Part shown: piece after piece, positions 36,422 through 44,717 of the stretch | Numbering within the stretch: the first letter of the stretch is position 1 | Layout of the letters: each line of letters begins with the position of its first letter | Assembly: GCF_900111455.1 (NCBI RefSeq) | Contig: NZ_FOIE01000005.1 | Span: 1-64,000 of the forward strand | Length of the DNA stretch: 64,000 bases | Source of the DNA: Geodermatophilus poikilotrophus | Lineage (GTDB): Bacteria > Actinomycetota > Actinomycetes > Mycobacteriales > Geodermatophilaceae | Direction of reading: 5' to 3' | Notes under the pieces: generated by a model | The model's input: only the letters and a program-made list of their open reading frames with translations | What the model was told of the DNA's origin: nothing | Database searches by the model: none | Made by a program: the position numbers and the translations under genes

Positions 36422-37114
36422 TCAGCGGCGCCCGGTCCCGCGGGCCGGCACCGTGCCGGCCGACGGGGGCACGGGCGGCAGCCCGACGCGGTGGACGACG
36501 TGGTCTGCGGCCGGGGCGGTGGCGAGCCGGTCGGCGCTGGTGAGGCCGCGCGACCGCCCGGCCCGGCTGCCGGTCCCGCTGACGGTGGAGACGGCCGCTG
36601 CCGCGAGCAGGGCGGTGAGCCCACCCAGGTGGCCCCACTGCCCGGTGAGCCGCCAGTACGCGGGGAGCCCGACGTGGGGCACCCGCAGCTGCGCCTCGCC
36701 GATGACGCTGGCAGCCGGCACGGGCGTGGTGTCGTTGCTCTGGTTGGCGTCGCCCCGCGTCACGAGGTCCCCCCGCTCGTCGAAGGAGACGAGGCGGTGG
36801 AGCAGCAGCCGGTCGGCCCCCTCGGGGTCGGGGAAGAGCAGCACCTGGCCCGGCTGCAGGTCCTGCGGGAGCACCGGACGCGTCAGCACCACGTCGCCGG
36901 GCGAGATCCGCGGCTCCATCGAGCCGGAGACGACCACGTGACCCTCGAAGCCGACGAGTCGCGGGGCGAGGGCGAGGAACACCAGGCCCGCGACGGTCAC
37001 CAGCAGGGCCGCGACGACTCCGCGGTACACGGCAGCCGGCCGGAGGCCCTGCTCCCCGACCTCGGGTCCGGGCACACGGGAGCGCGGGGCGCTGGTCAGG
37101 ACGGGCGCGGTCAC
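36422..37114 (-). CDS. SipW/ER-type signal peptidase I
   Basis: A 230-residue membrane peptidase. The nucleophile is Ser65 in SGSMEP; the general base is His106 in LLLHRLVSF, in place of the bacterial Lys, and the RGDANQSND box follows. Those features define the archaeal/ER/SipW branch rather than LepB. Hydrophobic segments lie at about 32-52 and 165-185. GTG 37114 overlaps the stop of the TasA-like gene (GTGA). In Bacillus, SipW processes TasA and TapA; here it very likely cleaves the neighbouring secreted proteins. Confidence 0.92.
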   Translation of the reverse strand: MTAPVLTSAPRSRVPGPEVGEQGLRPAAVYRGVVAALLVTVAGLVFLALAPRLVGFEGHVVVSGSMEPRISPGDVVLTRPVLPQDLQPGQVLLFPDPEGADRLLLHRLVSFDERGDLVTRGDANQSNDTTPVPAASVIGEAQLRVPHVGLPAYWRLTGQWGHLGGLTALLAAAAVSTVSGTGSRAGRSRGLTSADRLATAPAADHVVHRVGLPPVPPSAGTVPARGTGRR

Positions 37115-37800
37115 GGGGTGCCTCCCGCTTCCCCGGTGTTCCGCGCCTCCCACGTGAACGTGGCCTCGGACAGCTTGCCCTGCGCGTCGTCGTTGTCCGC
37201 GAGGACGTACGTGATCCGCAGGGTCATGGACGTGTTCTCCGTGGCTGCCGGCTCGACGACGATGCCGGAGCCGAAGTCCCGGTGCTCGGTCCTGAGGTGT
37301 GCCAGCGTCCGTGAGGTCGCGTCCGGGACGCCTGGGTGGGTGCGGTCGAGGAACGTCGCCGTGGCTCTCGGGGTGAACCCGCTGCAGTCGACCGCCACCT
37401 CGGTCTCCGGGTCGACGTCCACGCCCCGCTCGATGCTCATCACCAGGTAGGGGTCCAGGTCCTCCGCGCCGGCCGGCGACCCGGTCCCGTCCGGCTCGAT
37501 GTACATGCGGATCTCGGCCTCCAGACTGCCCGTGTAGTCGATCCGGATGCAGCGCGACCCGGTCGAGCCGGGCTTGAGGAGACCGTCCTCCGCGCTGAAG
37601 AGCGGGGTGAACACGGCCCCGACCTTGGCGTTGTTGTCGAGGTCGACGGTCCCGGTCTCCCACGAGTTGCCGGGGTTGTGGGTGGTGGCCGAGAAGGCCG
37701 CGTGGGTGGCGCCCCAGGTCAGGGCCAGGCTCGTCACGAGGCCGACGGGCACCGCCACGGAGAGGGCGGTGCGGCGAGCCCGGGGGGCGCGGTAGCGCAC
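37111..37800 (-). CDS. TasA/camelysin-like secreted protein (candidate major fibre subunit)
   Basis: A 229-residue protein, first gene of the locus. A signal segment (about 12-33) ends THAAFSATTHNPGNSWETG, the pattern of SipW-dependent TasA/CotN proteins (Ala-rich cleavage, then F-S/T and N-rich). The remaining domain is beta-rich with two Cys residues (CIRID, DCSGF) that could pair. GTG 37800 has GGAGGAG 7 bases upstream, the best ribosome site of the operon, consistent with high output. Family membership rests on motif reading and on the adjoining sipW gene. Confidence 0.78.
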   Translation of the reverse strand: MRYRAPRARRTALSVAVPVGLVTSLALTWGATHAAFSATTHNPGNSWETGTVDLDNNAKVGAVFTPLFSAEDGLLKPGSTGSRCIRIDYTGSLEAEIRMYIEPDGTGSPAGAEDLDPYLVMSIERGVDVDPETEVAVDCSGFTPRATATFLDRTHPGVPDATSRTLAHLRTEHRDFGSGIVVEPAATENTSMTLRITYVLADNDDAQGKLSEATFTWEARNTGEAGGTP

Positions 37801-37900
37801 GGCAACTCCTCCGACGACGGTGGGACGCAGCGGCCTGCGTCCTCGACACCAGTGGCATCGGCGCCACCGAGAGACCTCTGAGGAGCCGGGCCGATCCCCT

Positions 37901-37914
37901 CACCCGATCGGGTG
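37901..37914. promoter_or_regulatory. Perfect 14-bp palindrome in the divergent promoter region
   Basis: CACCCGATCGGGTG lies between the fibre operon (start 37800, minus) and the PRC-barrel gene (start 38083, plus), the only divergent space of the locus. It is a reasonable operator candidate for either side. Confidence 0.4.
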
Positions 37915-38082
37915 GTGGCCACCGGCCACGCCCTGCCGGGCGCCCGTGGTCGGGGGGTCGTCACCCGCCCCGTCCCGGAACCCGGTTGCGGCCGGGCCTC
38001 GGGGGTAGCCCCGTCCACGGGGAGACGGACCGGCGGAGACACCGCCGCGGGTCCCGACCGACGACCGGACGAGGAGGCGGCC

Positions 38083-38970
38083 ATGGGCCTGCCAGCACGC
38101 GACGAGGCCAGGGCGTGGGTCGGCTGGACCGTCGTCGACCGCGAGGGGACCGAGCTCGGCGCCGTCACCGCCGTCCTCGCCGACGAGTCCACCGGCCGGC
38201 CGGAGTGGCTGTACGTCGAGGTCGAGGGGGCCAGTGCCGTCGTCCCGGCGCTGGACGCGGAGGGCTCGGACGGCCGGGTGACGGTCGCGGTGACCCGCGC
38301 CCAGGTCACGGCCGCCCCCTCGGTCGGCGGTGCGCAGGCGCTGTCCACGGACCAGGAGGCCGACCTCTACCGGCACTACGGGATCGAGGCGTCGAGCGAG
38401 GACTCGGAGACCCTGCTGCCCGCCGCTGCGGACGCCTCGGGGTCGACCGGTCGCGGGACCGTGCTCGCCGCAGGTGCCCTGGCCGCGGTGGCGGGGATCG
38501 GCGTGGTGCGGGCCCGCTCCCGGCGTCCGGTCGTCCGGCAGCCGTGGTCCCGGCGGCTGTGGGCACGCCGCCCGTGGGCGCCGCGCCCGCCGTCCCGGGC
38601 CGAACTGGTCGCCGGGCAGGTCCGCGCCGTCTCCGTCCGGGCGAGGACGGGTGCCCGGCACGCCGTGCGAGCGGCCGGCCCCATCGCCGCATCGGCCGCG
38701 GAGTCGGCACGGCACCGGGCGGTCCTGGCCGGCGAGGGAGCCCGGCACGTCGCCCGCACGGCCGCCCCGCTCGCGATCACCGCTGCCGAGTCGGCACGGC
38801 ACCGGGCGCTGCTGGCCGGGGCGGGAGCCCGGTACGTCGCCCGCACGGCCGCCCCGCTCGTGGCCGCGACGGCCGAGTCGGCACGGCACCGGGCGCTGCT
38901 GGGCGCCGAGCAGCTGCGTCACGCCGCCCGTCTGACGTCGCACACGATCCGGACGTCCACCCGCACCTGA
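38083..38970 (+). CDS. PRC-barrel domain protein with Ala/Arg-rich helical repeats
   Basis: A 295-residue protein. A PRC-barrel-like domain is at about residues 8-80 (WVGWTVVDREGTELGAV, then EWLYVEVEG), followed by an acidic linker with LYRHYGIE, a short hydrophobic segment (about 127-145), a basic Arg/Pro stretch, and three 29-residue repeats (about 205-290; core ESARHRALLAG). ATG 38083 has GAGGAGG 5 bases upstream. The repeats are likely amphipathic helices. Function unknown; family relatives are often stress-related or RNA/metabolite-binding. Confidence 0.75.
   Translation: MGLPARDEARAWVGWTVVDREGTELGAVTAVLADESTGRPEWLYVEVEGASAVVPALDAEGSDGRVTVAVTRAQVTAAPSVGGAQALSTDQEADLYRHYGIEASSEDSETLLPAAADASGSTGRGTVLAAGALAAVAGIGVVRARSRRPVVRQPWSRRLWARRPWAPRPPSRAELVAGQVRAVSVRARTGARHAVRAAGPIAASAAESARHRAVLAGEGARHVARTAAPLAITAAESARHRALLAGAGARYVARTAAPLVAATAESARHRALLGAEQLRHAARLTSHTIRTSTRT
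38701..38935 (+). repeat. Three tandem 87-bp coding repeats
   Basis: The phrase GAGTCGGCACGGCACCGGGC recurs at 38701, 38788 and 38875, an 87-base (29-codon) period. The second half of each unit is also similar. It is an in-frame expansion in the PRC-barrel gene. Confidence 0.85.
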
Positions 38971-38986
38971 CCCGGGCAGGAACGCG

Positions 38987-39021
38987 GAGAGCCCCGCACC
39001 GGCGGACCGGGCGGGGCTCTC
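38987..39021 (+). terminator. Hairpin terminator after the PRC-barrel gene
   Basis: GAGAGCCCCGC (38987-38997) pairs perfectly with GCGGGGCTCTC (39011-39021) around a 13-base loop, starting 17 bases after the stop. There is no clear T-run. It also separates this gene from the tRNA-Ala gene read the other way. Confidence 0.7.
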
Positions 39022-39031
39022 TGGGTGTCGG

Positions 39032-39107
<76 letters not shown>

Positions 39108-39176
39108 TGACGGGAGACGAGCTTACCGCCCGCCTCCAGCCGTGCCCTCACGGGGGTGGCCACCCGCGAGGTGCTG

Positions 39177-39285
39177 GAAGGACCCCCTCGCGGAGACCCA
39201 CCTCGAGCCTGGTGCCGTGATGGAACGGGCCCCTTCCAGGGCACCGCCCCGAGCTCGCGAGGGGTGGGGAGGAAGGGGGTCCTTC
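39177..39285. repeat. MITE-like dispersed repeat with 12-bp terminal inverted repeats
   Basis: GAAGGACCCCCT at the left end and its complement at the right end (39274-39285) frame 109 bases. The interior CCAGGGCACCGCCC, followed by GAG and a GGGGTGGGGA-like run, matches copies at 54400-54498 and (inverted) 55293-55386. There is no coding capacity. It lies between sepX and tRNA-Ala. Confidence 0.65.
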
Positions 39286-39988
39286 AGCCGTTGGCGACCC
39301 GGCGCGGCTGGTAGACGTCGATGTCGGCGAAGCCGATGTCGTCGTCGTCCAGGCCCACGACGGCGCTGTTCTGCCAGCCGGCCGGAGCGGCGGTGCGGGC
39401 GGCCACGACCCGGCCGGGGCGCAGCGGGTGCACCGGCGCCAGCGGCAGGCTCGGGTGCGGCAGGCCGACGGTGTGGTGGTGCACCTCCGCGGCCGGCGCC
39501 TCCTCGGCGGGGGCCGGACGGGGTGCCGGGACCGGACGGGCGGCCGGCCGGCGCGCGGTGCGGGCGGCGGCCCGGGCGGCGCGGCGGGCGGCCAGCCGCT
39601 CCCGGCGGGCAGCGGCCCGCAGCACCACCAGGTAGGCGACCACCGCGAGGTCGAGCACACCCTGCGCGATCCACAGCCACGGGCTCCAGACCAGTGCGCC
39701 CACCAGCGCCAGCAGCGTGAGGGCGACCAGGCCGGCCAGCGTGCGGCGGCGGACGGCGTGGACGTCGACCCGCAGCTCACCGGAGGTCAGCAGCGCGGCC
39801 CGGTCGATCGAGACCCGCTCGGTCTCGGCGAAGACGGCAGGGTCGACCGCCCGCCGCCGCTGCAACGTCCGGCCCGCGTCGGCCCCCGTGGAGCGGACCG
39901 CCGAGGAATCACCGCGGGTCACCACCATGGGCACCAGCACGACGAACCACAGCACGACCAGAGCGGCCAGCAGCACACCCGAACCCAT
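39284..39988 (-). CDS. sepX: SepX/GlpR-type actinobacterial cell-division membrane protein
   Basis: A 234-residue protein: an N-terminal membrane helix (about 3-22, MGSGVLLAALVVLWFVVLVP), a cytosolic loop with RTLQRRRA, two central helices (about 83-125), a long Ala/Arg/Pro-rich linker and an acidic DDDDIGFADID end. This layout and the neighbours (rimJ, the MoeA-like glp and galU in order) match the SepX/GlpR protein, which in Streptomyces stabilises division septa and in Corynebacterium is the receptor of the gephyrin-like Glp. The identification relies strongly on gene order. Confidence 0.8.
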   Translation of the reverse strand: MGSGVLLAALVVLWFVVLVPMVVTRGDSSAVRSTGADAGRTLQRRRAVDPAVFAETERVSIDRAALLTSGELRVDVHAVRRRTLAGLVALTLLALVGALVWSPWLWIAQGVLDLAVVAYLVVLRAAARRERLAARRAARAAARTARRPAARPVPAPRPAPAEEAPAAEVHHHTVGLPHPSLPLAPVHPLRPGRVVAARTAAPAGWQNSAVVGLDDDDIGFADIDVYQPRRVANG

Positions 39989-40142
39989 CTGAGAACACCA
40001 CCCGTCACACGCGTCACCTGCCGGGCGAAGTTACGGCCTGTGCTCCTCCGTTCGAGGGAGGCGCGCGGCGTGTCATGGGTGTCGTGTGACTGGAGTGCCG
40101 GACCGGCGGCGTGTCGACCCGGCGACACGCCTCCGCCGCTGG

Positions 40143-40763
40143 TCAGCGTGGTAGGCGCGACTCCCACCGGGCGACGACGCCACCGGGCACGTCCTCGGCA
40201 AGCAGCGCGAAGGTGTCGTGGTCGCGCCAGTCGCCGTCGATGTCCAGGTACCGGCGCAGCAGGCCCTCGTGACGGAACCCCAGCCGGTGCACCAGCCCCC
40301 GGCTCCGTGCGTTCTCGGGGCGGATGTCGGCCTGCAGCCGGTGCAGCCGGGCAGGTCCGAAGGCGTGGTCGCACACCAGCGCCACGGCCAGCGAGGCCAT
40401 CCCCCGGCCGGCGACGGCGCGGTCGATCCAGTACCCGAGGTTGCCCGAGCGCAGCGCGCCGCGGACGACGTTGTCGATGGTCACCTGCCCGGCCAGCCGG
40501 CCCTCCACCCGGACGACGAACGGCAGCGACATGCCCATCGCGGCCCGGCGCAGCACGGCCCGGCGCATCGCCCGGTACGCCGCCGGCGTGTGCCGCGCCG
40601 CCCACGACCCGGCCGCGGTCGGCTCCCACTGCGCCAGCCAGTCCTCGTTGGCCCGCCGGACCCGGCTCCACTCCTCGGCGTCCCACCGGCGCGGCGGGTG
40701 CAGCTCGACCGGGCCCCGGACCAGGTGCGCGGGCCACCCGGGCCGCAGGGCGGGGTCGACCAC
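40143..40763 (-). CDS. rimJ: GNAT-family N-acetyltransferase, RimJ type
   Basis: A 206-residue acetyltransferase. GNAT features: GNLGYWIDRAVAGRGMAS (acetyl-CoA loop), LHRLQADIRPENARSRGLVHRLGF and a C-terminal WRDHDTFAL. RimJ/RimL enzymes acetylate ribosomal protein N-termini, but many members have other substrates. GTG 40763 is 8 bases after the glp stop; longer frames overlap glp. It sits between sepX and glp, as in mycobacteria. Confidence 0.88.
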   Translation of the reverse strand: MVDPALRPGWPAHLVRGPVELHPPRRWDAEEWSRVRRANEDWLAQWEPTAAGSWAARHTPAAYRAMRRAVLRRAAMGMSLPFVVRVEGRLAGQVTIDNVVRGALRSGNLGYWIDRAVAGRGMASLAVALVCDHAFGPARLHRLQADIRPENARSRGLVHRLGFRHEGLLRRYLDIDGDWRDHDTFALLAEDVPGGVVARWESRLPR

Positions 40764-40771
40764 TGCGCCGC

Positions 40772-42205
40772 TCAGCCGCCGAGCAGCAGGGGCATGACGG
40801 TGACCAGCCCGCCTGCGGCCACCTCGGTGACGTCCTCGTCGACCACGATCAGGCAGTTGGCCCGCGCCATCCGCGCCAGCATCGCCTCCTCGCTGGAACC
40901 GCTGCCGTCCCCGAGCGGCTCCACCACGTAGCCGCCGTCCGGGTGGCGCATGACCTGCCCGTGCAGGTACTGCCGGTAGCCCAGCGGGGAGACCAGCCGC
41001 TCCGCGGCGATCGCCTGCACGGTGCGCCGGAACAGCTGGCGCTTGCCCAGCATCATCCGGATGGCCGGGCGCACGAACACCTCGAAGGCGACCAGCGCGG
41101 CGACCGGCTCGCCGGGCACGCAGATGACCGGCACCGAGTCCCGCCCGAGGCGGCCGAAGGCCTGCACCGGCCCGGGGTGCATCGTCAGCTGCGAGAAGTG
41201 CATGGGGCCGAGCCCGGCCAGCGCCTCCTGCACCACGTCGCCCCCGCTGGCGAAGGTGCCGGCGACGAGCAGCAGGTCGCTGCGGAGCAGCTGGCTCTCC
41301 AGCACCTCCGACAGCCGCCGGGGTTCGGTGGGGAGGATGCCCCAGCGGTAGGCCTCGGCCCCCGCGTCGCGCGCAGCAGCTGCCAGCGCGTAGCTGTTGA
41401 CGTCGACGACCTGGCCGGGACCGGGCTGCGTGCTGATGTCGACGAGCTCGCCGCCCGCGGAGAGGACGGCGACCCGCGGGCGCGGCCGCACCTGCACCCG
41501 GTCGCGGCCGACCGCGGCGAGCAGGCTGATCTGCGCCGGGCCGATCGGGGTGCCCACCTGCACCGCGGTGGTGCCCGGCGCGACGTCGTCCCCCGCCCGG
41601 CGCACGTAGCTGCCGGCTCCCGGGCCGGCGTGCACGGCGACCTCCACCATGCCGCCGTCGGTCCACACCGCCGGGACGACGACGTCCGCGCCGGCCGGCA
41701 GCATCGCGCCGGCAGCGACCTTCTGCGCCATGCCCGGACCGATCGACGCCGGGCCGGTGGGGCCGGCGACGGTCTCGCCCACCACCGAGAGCCGGGCCGG
41801 CTCGGCGGGGGTGGCGCCCTCGACGTCCATCGCGCGGGCGGCGTAGCCGTCCAGCGCGGCCTGGTCGAAGGCCGGCAGCGCGCGCCGGCTGACCACCTCC
41901 TCGGCGCAGAGCAGCCCCTGCGCGTCGAGGACGGCCAGCTCGATCGGGTCCGGCTGCGGCACCGCCGTGAGGATCTCGTCGAGGTGCTGCTCGACGCTGC
42001 GCGGGGGCGCCGGCTCGGCCGCCGCGGGCGGCGGGGGGACGGCGCCGCGCTCGATCGCCGTCGTCTCGTGCACGGGCGTCCCGACGGCGGCGTCGGCGGC
42101 GGGCGAGGGCGCCGGCACGTCCCGCACCGGGGTGCCGGAGCGCAGGTCCAGCGCCGTGGTGTCCCGGTACCCCGGGACCGTCCCGTCCCTGTCGTCCTCG
42201 GTCAT
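40772..42205 (-). CDS. glp: Gephyrin/MoeA-like protein (Glp)
   Basis: A 477-residue MoeA/gephyrin homologue with an extra N-terminal Pro/Ala-rich region of about 65 residues. Several usually invariant molybdotransferase positions differ: SAGGEL where TGDEL is expected, RRAGDDV where R-x-GED is expected, VPGEPVAAL where GLPGNPVSA is expected, and HPGPVQAFG where PGKP is expected. This argues against a normal molybdenum-insertion enzyme and for the division-associated Glp, whose receptor gene (sepX/glpR) is two genes downstream. ATG 42205 was chosen; GTG 42214 is in frame. Confidence 0.82.
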   Translation of the reverse strand: MTEDDRDGTVPGYRDTTALDLRSGTPVRDVPAPSPAADAAVGTPVHETTAIERGAVPPPPAAAEPAPPRSVEQHLDEILTAVPQPDPIELAVLDAQGLLCAEEVVSRRALPAFDQAALDGYAARAMDVEGATPAEPARLSVVGETVAGPTGPASIGPGMAQKVAAGAMLPAGADVVVPAVWTDGGMVEVAVHAGPGAGSYVRRAGDDVAPGTTAVQVGTPIGPAQISLLAAVGRDRVQVRPRPRVAVLSAGGELVDISTQPGPGQVVDVNSYALAAAARDAGAEAYRWGILPTEPRRLSEVLESQLLRSDLLLVAGTFASGGDVVQEALAGLGPMHFSQLTMHPGPVQAFGRLGRDSVPVICVPGEPVAALVAFEVFVRPAIRMMLGKRQLFRRTVQAIAAERLVSPLGYRQYLHGQVMRHPDGGYVVEPLGDGSGSSEEAMLARMARANCLIVVDEDVTEVAAGGLVTVMPLLLGG

Positions 42206-42246
42206 GCCCACCACGGGGGTCGATGCTGCCCCCTGACCGCCTCCGC

Positions 42247-43161
42247 TCAGGCCTCCGACGCGCCCGCAGCAGGCAGGTCGGCCACGAACCCGGCCAGCCA
42301 GGTGCGGAAGCCGGGGCCCAGGTCCTCGCGCTCGCTGGCCAGCTGGACGACCGCCTTGAGGTAGTCCAGCCGGTCGCCGGTGTCGTAGCGGCGGCCCGAG
42401 AACACCACGCCGTGCACCGGCTCGCCGCGCTCGACGAGGGTGGCCAGGGCGTCGGTCAGCTGGATCTCCCCGCCGCGGCCGGGCGCGGTCTCGCGCAGGA
42501 CGTCGAAGACCTCGGGGGCCAGCACGTAGCGGCCGATGATCGCCAGGCTGCTGGGCGCCTCGTCGACCGGCGGCTTCTCGACCAGGCCGGTGATCGCGAC
42601 GACGTCGGTGCCGCCGGGCTCGACGGCGACCGCGCCGTACTTGTCGATGTTCTCCCGGCCGACGTCGAGCAGCGCCACCACCGAGCCGCCGTGCTCGGCC
42701 TGCACCTGCAGCATCTGCTCGAGCAGGTGGTCGCGGGCGTCGATGATGTCGTCGCCGAGCAGCACGGCGAACGGCTCGTCGCCGACGAAGGCGGCGGCCT
42801 GCAGCACCGCGTGACCGAGCCCCCGCGCCTCGCCCTGGCGGACGAAGTGCACCTGGGCGATCTCGGTGGAGGCGTGCACCGCCGCGAGCCGGGCGGCGTC
42901 GCCCTTCTTCTCCAGCGCGGTCTCCAGCTCGGGGTGCCGGTCGAAGAAGTCCTCGATCGCGGCCTTGTTGCGGCCGGTCACCATGAGCACCTCGCCGAGC
43001 CCGGCGCGCGCGGCCTCCTCGACGATGTACTGGAGCGCGGGCCGGTCGACCACCGGCAGCAACTCCTTGGGCACCGCCTTGGTGGCCGGCAGGAATCGGG
43101 TGCCCATCCCGGCGACGGGGATGACGGCCTTCCGCGTCGGGCGGGTGCTCGGAGTCGGCAT
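42247..43161 (-). CDS. galU: UTP-glucose-1-phosphate uridylyltransferase
   Basis: A 304-residue enzyme making UDP-glucose. Seen: AVIPVAGMGTRFLPATKAVPKELLPVVDRP at the N-terminus (nucleotide loop), GLGHAVLQA, FAVLLGDDII with metal-binding Asp, and VEKP. ATG 43161 fits the family; the frame extending to 43302 is antisense to the ligase promoter region. It feeds the UDP-sugar dehydrogenase and polysaccharide genes elsewhere in the window. It heads the galU-glp-rimJ-sepX unit. Confidence 0.95.
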   Translation of the reverse strand: MPTPSTRPTRKAVIPVAGMGTRFLPATKAVPKELLPVVDRPALQYIVEEAARAGLGEVLMVTGRNKAAIEDFFDRHPELETALEKKGDAARLAAVHASTEIAQVHFVRQGEARGLGHAVLQAAAFVGDEPFAVLLGDDIIDARDHLLEQMLQVQAEHGGSVVALLDVGRENIDKYGAVAVEPGGTDVVAITGLVEKPPVDEAPSSLAIIGRYVLAPEVFDVLRETAPGRGGEIQLTDALATLVERGEPVHGVVFSGRRYDTGDRLDYLKAVVQLASEREDLGPGFRTWLAGFVADLPAAGASEA

Positions 43162-43330
43162 GCGCGCGAGCCTAGTGACCGGGCACCGGAGCCCCCGCGT
43201 GGTGCCGTCGGGCCGCCGCCGGCCGGGGAACCGGGTCGTCGTCGGCGACACGCGCGCGGACACGCCGTCCGCGCCACCGGTGCGGGGCGGACGGACCGGC
43301 ACCTCCGGGCGACCTGGCTAGCCTGCGCCG

Positions 43331-43915
43331 GTGACCTCCCCGGACGACGTGACCGAGGCCAAGGTCGTCCTCCGCGCGCGGTTCCTCGCCCGCCGGCAGG
43401 CCCGCTCGGCCGAGGAGCGCGCTGCCGCCAACGCCGCGATCACCACCGCCCTGCTGCGCGGACTGGCCGGCACGCGGACGCTGGCCGCCTTCGCCCCCGA
43501 CCCGACCGAGCCCGGCGCGGGCCGGCTGCCGGCGGCCTTCACCCAGCTCCGCTCGCGGGTGCTGCTCCCCGTGGTGCCGGGCGACGGCAGCGAGCTGTCC
43601 TGGGCCGTCGACACCGGCCGGCTGGCCCCGGGCCGCTTCGGGCTGCTGGAGCCGGTCGGCCCGCGGCTGGGGCCGACCGCGATCGGCGCGGCGGAGGTCG
43701 TCGTCGTCCCTGCGGTGGCGGTGGCCCGGACCGGGGTGCGCCTGGGCCGGGGCGGCGGCTACTACGACCGCGCGCTGCAGCACGTCCGGCCCGACGCGCG
43801 GCTGGTGGCCATCGTCTTCGACGACGAGCTGGTCGACGAGCTCCCCGTGGAGCCGCACGACAAGCGGGTCACCGCGGTGGTGACCCCCTCGGGCGGCTGG
43901 CTCGACCTGGCCTGA
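43331..43915 (+). CDS. 5-formyltetrahydrofolate cyclo-ligase
   Basis: A 194-residue enzyme that returns 5-formyl-THF to the folate pool. It has the N-terminal KVVLRARFLARRQARS, the central FGLLEP, and the family signature VPAVAVARTGVRLGRGGGYYDRAL followed by DELP and EPHDKRV. It is divergent from galU, the same arrangement as in mycobacteria. Confidence 0.93.
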   Translation: MTSPDDVTEAKVVLRARFLARRQARSAEERAAANAAITTALLRGLAGTRTLAAFAPDPTEPGAGRLPAAFTQLRSRVLLPVVPGDGSELSWAVDTGRLAPGRFGLLEPVGPRLGPTAIGAAEVVVVPAVAVARTGVRLGRGGGYYDRALQHVRPDARLVAIVFDDELVDELPVEPHDKRVTAVVTPSGGWLDLA

Positions 43916-43932
43916 CCCGGGCCGGACCGGCC

Positions 43933-44664
43933 TCAGCCGTCGTCGTCGGCGAGCAGCGGGACGTCGGAGACCAGCTCGATGTGCGCGGTCATCGCCGCGG
44001 CGGCCGCCGGCGCGTCCCCGGCCCGGATGGCCTCGGCGATGGCGCGGTGACCGGCCAGGCTGCGCGCCGGCCGGCCCGCCTGGGACAGCGACTCGATCCG
44101 GCTCTCCCGGACCAGGTCGGCGATCTCGGCCATCAGCCGGCCGAGCAGGGGCGCGTGCCCGGCGGCCGTCACGGCCGCGTGGAAGCGCTCGTCCCCACCC
44201 ACCCCGCGCCCGCCGCTCCGCACGTCCTCGGCCATCGCGTCCAGAGCGGCGTCGATCTCGGCGAGGTCGGCCTCGGTGCGACGGCGGGCCGCGAGGGCGG
44301 CCAGCCGGACCTCGAGCGCCTGCCGCGCCTCGATGACGTCCCCGAGGTCGTGCCGGCGGGCGCGCAGCGCCGCGAGCACCGCCTCGGAGCGCGGCGCGGC
44401 CAGCAGGACGGTGCCGTCGCCGTGGCGGACCGACACCACGCCGGTGACCTCCAGCGCCACCAGGGCCTGGGCGAGCGTCGCGCGGCTGACCCCCAGGCGG
44501 ACGGCGAGGTCGCGCTCGGCGGGCAGCCGATCCCCCGGGCCGAGACCGCTCTCGTCGGCCCAGGAGACCAACTGCTGGACGACCTGCTCGTACAGGCGGG
44601 GGGAGCGGCGGAGCGGCTGGAGGCCGCCCGGGGCGGACGCTTCCGGCTCACCGGGCGCGGACAC
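43933..44664 (-). CDS. GntR/FadR-subfamily transcriptional regulator
   Basis: A 243-residue regulator. The winged helix is at about residues 22-85 (LYEQVVQQLVSWADES, GDRLPAERDLAVRLGVSRATL) and the FadR-type FCD helical ligand domain follows (about 100-230), which binds organic acids using a metal. GTG 44664 has GGAGGGA 5 bases upstream. It is divergent from the MatC-like carrier, with palindromes in between; it probably controls that operon, as MatR does for malonate genes. Confidence 0.9.
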   Translation of the reverse strand: MSAPGEPEASAPGGLQPLRRSPRLYEQVVQQLVSWADESGLGPGDRLPAERDLAVRLGVSRATLAQALVALEVTGVVSVRHGDGTVLLAAPRSEAVLAALRARRHDLGDVIEARQALEVRLAALAARRRTEADLAEIDAALDAMAEDVRSGGRGVGGDERFHAAVTAAGHAPLLGRLMAEIADLVRESRIESLSQAGRPARSLAGHRAIAEAIRAGDAPAAAAAMTAHIELVSDVPLLADDDG

Positions 44665-44698
44665 GTGTCCCTCCCTGCATGCTGTCGGCGTGGCGCAT

Positions 44699-44709
44699 GA
44701 CACAGTGTC
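44699..44709. promoter_or_regulatory. Palindrome GACACAGTGTC in the gntR-carrier divergent gap
   Basis: A perfect inverted repeat with one central base, 35 bases upstream of the GntR-type gene start. A second operator candidate besides the one at 44718. Confidence 0.4.
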
Positions 44710-44717
44710 CCCGACGC

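Noticed and set aside
36422-37903. Long version of the signal peptidase gene starting at 37903.
   Set aside because: The extra 263 codons are antisense-like shadow of the TasA-like gene; GTG 37114, overlapping that gene's stop, gives a normal SipW-type length.
38701-38935. 87-bp repeats as a CRISPR or tandem non-coding array.
   Set aside because: The period is an exact multiple of three, in frame within a gene with a good ribosome site; no spacers.
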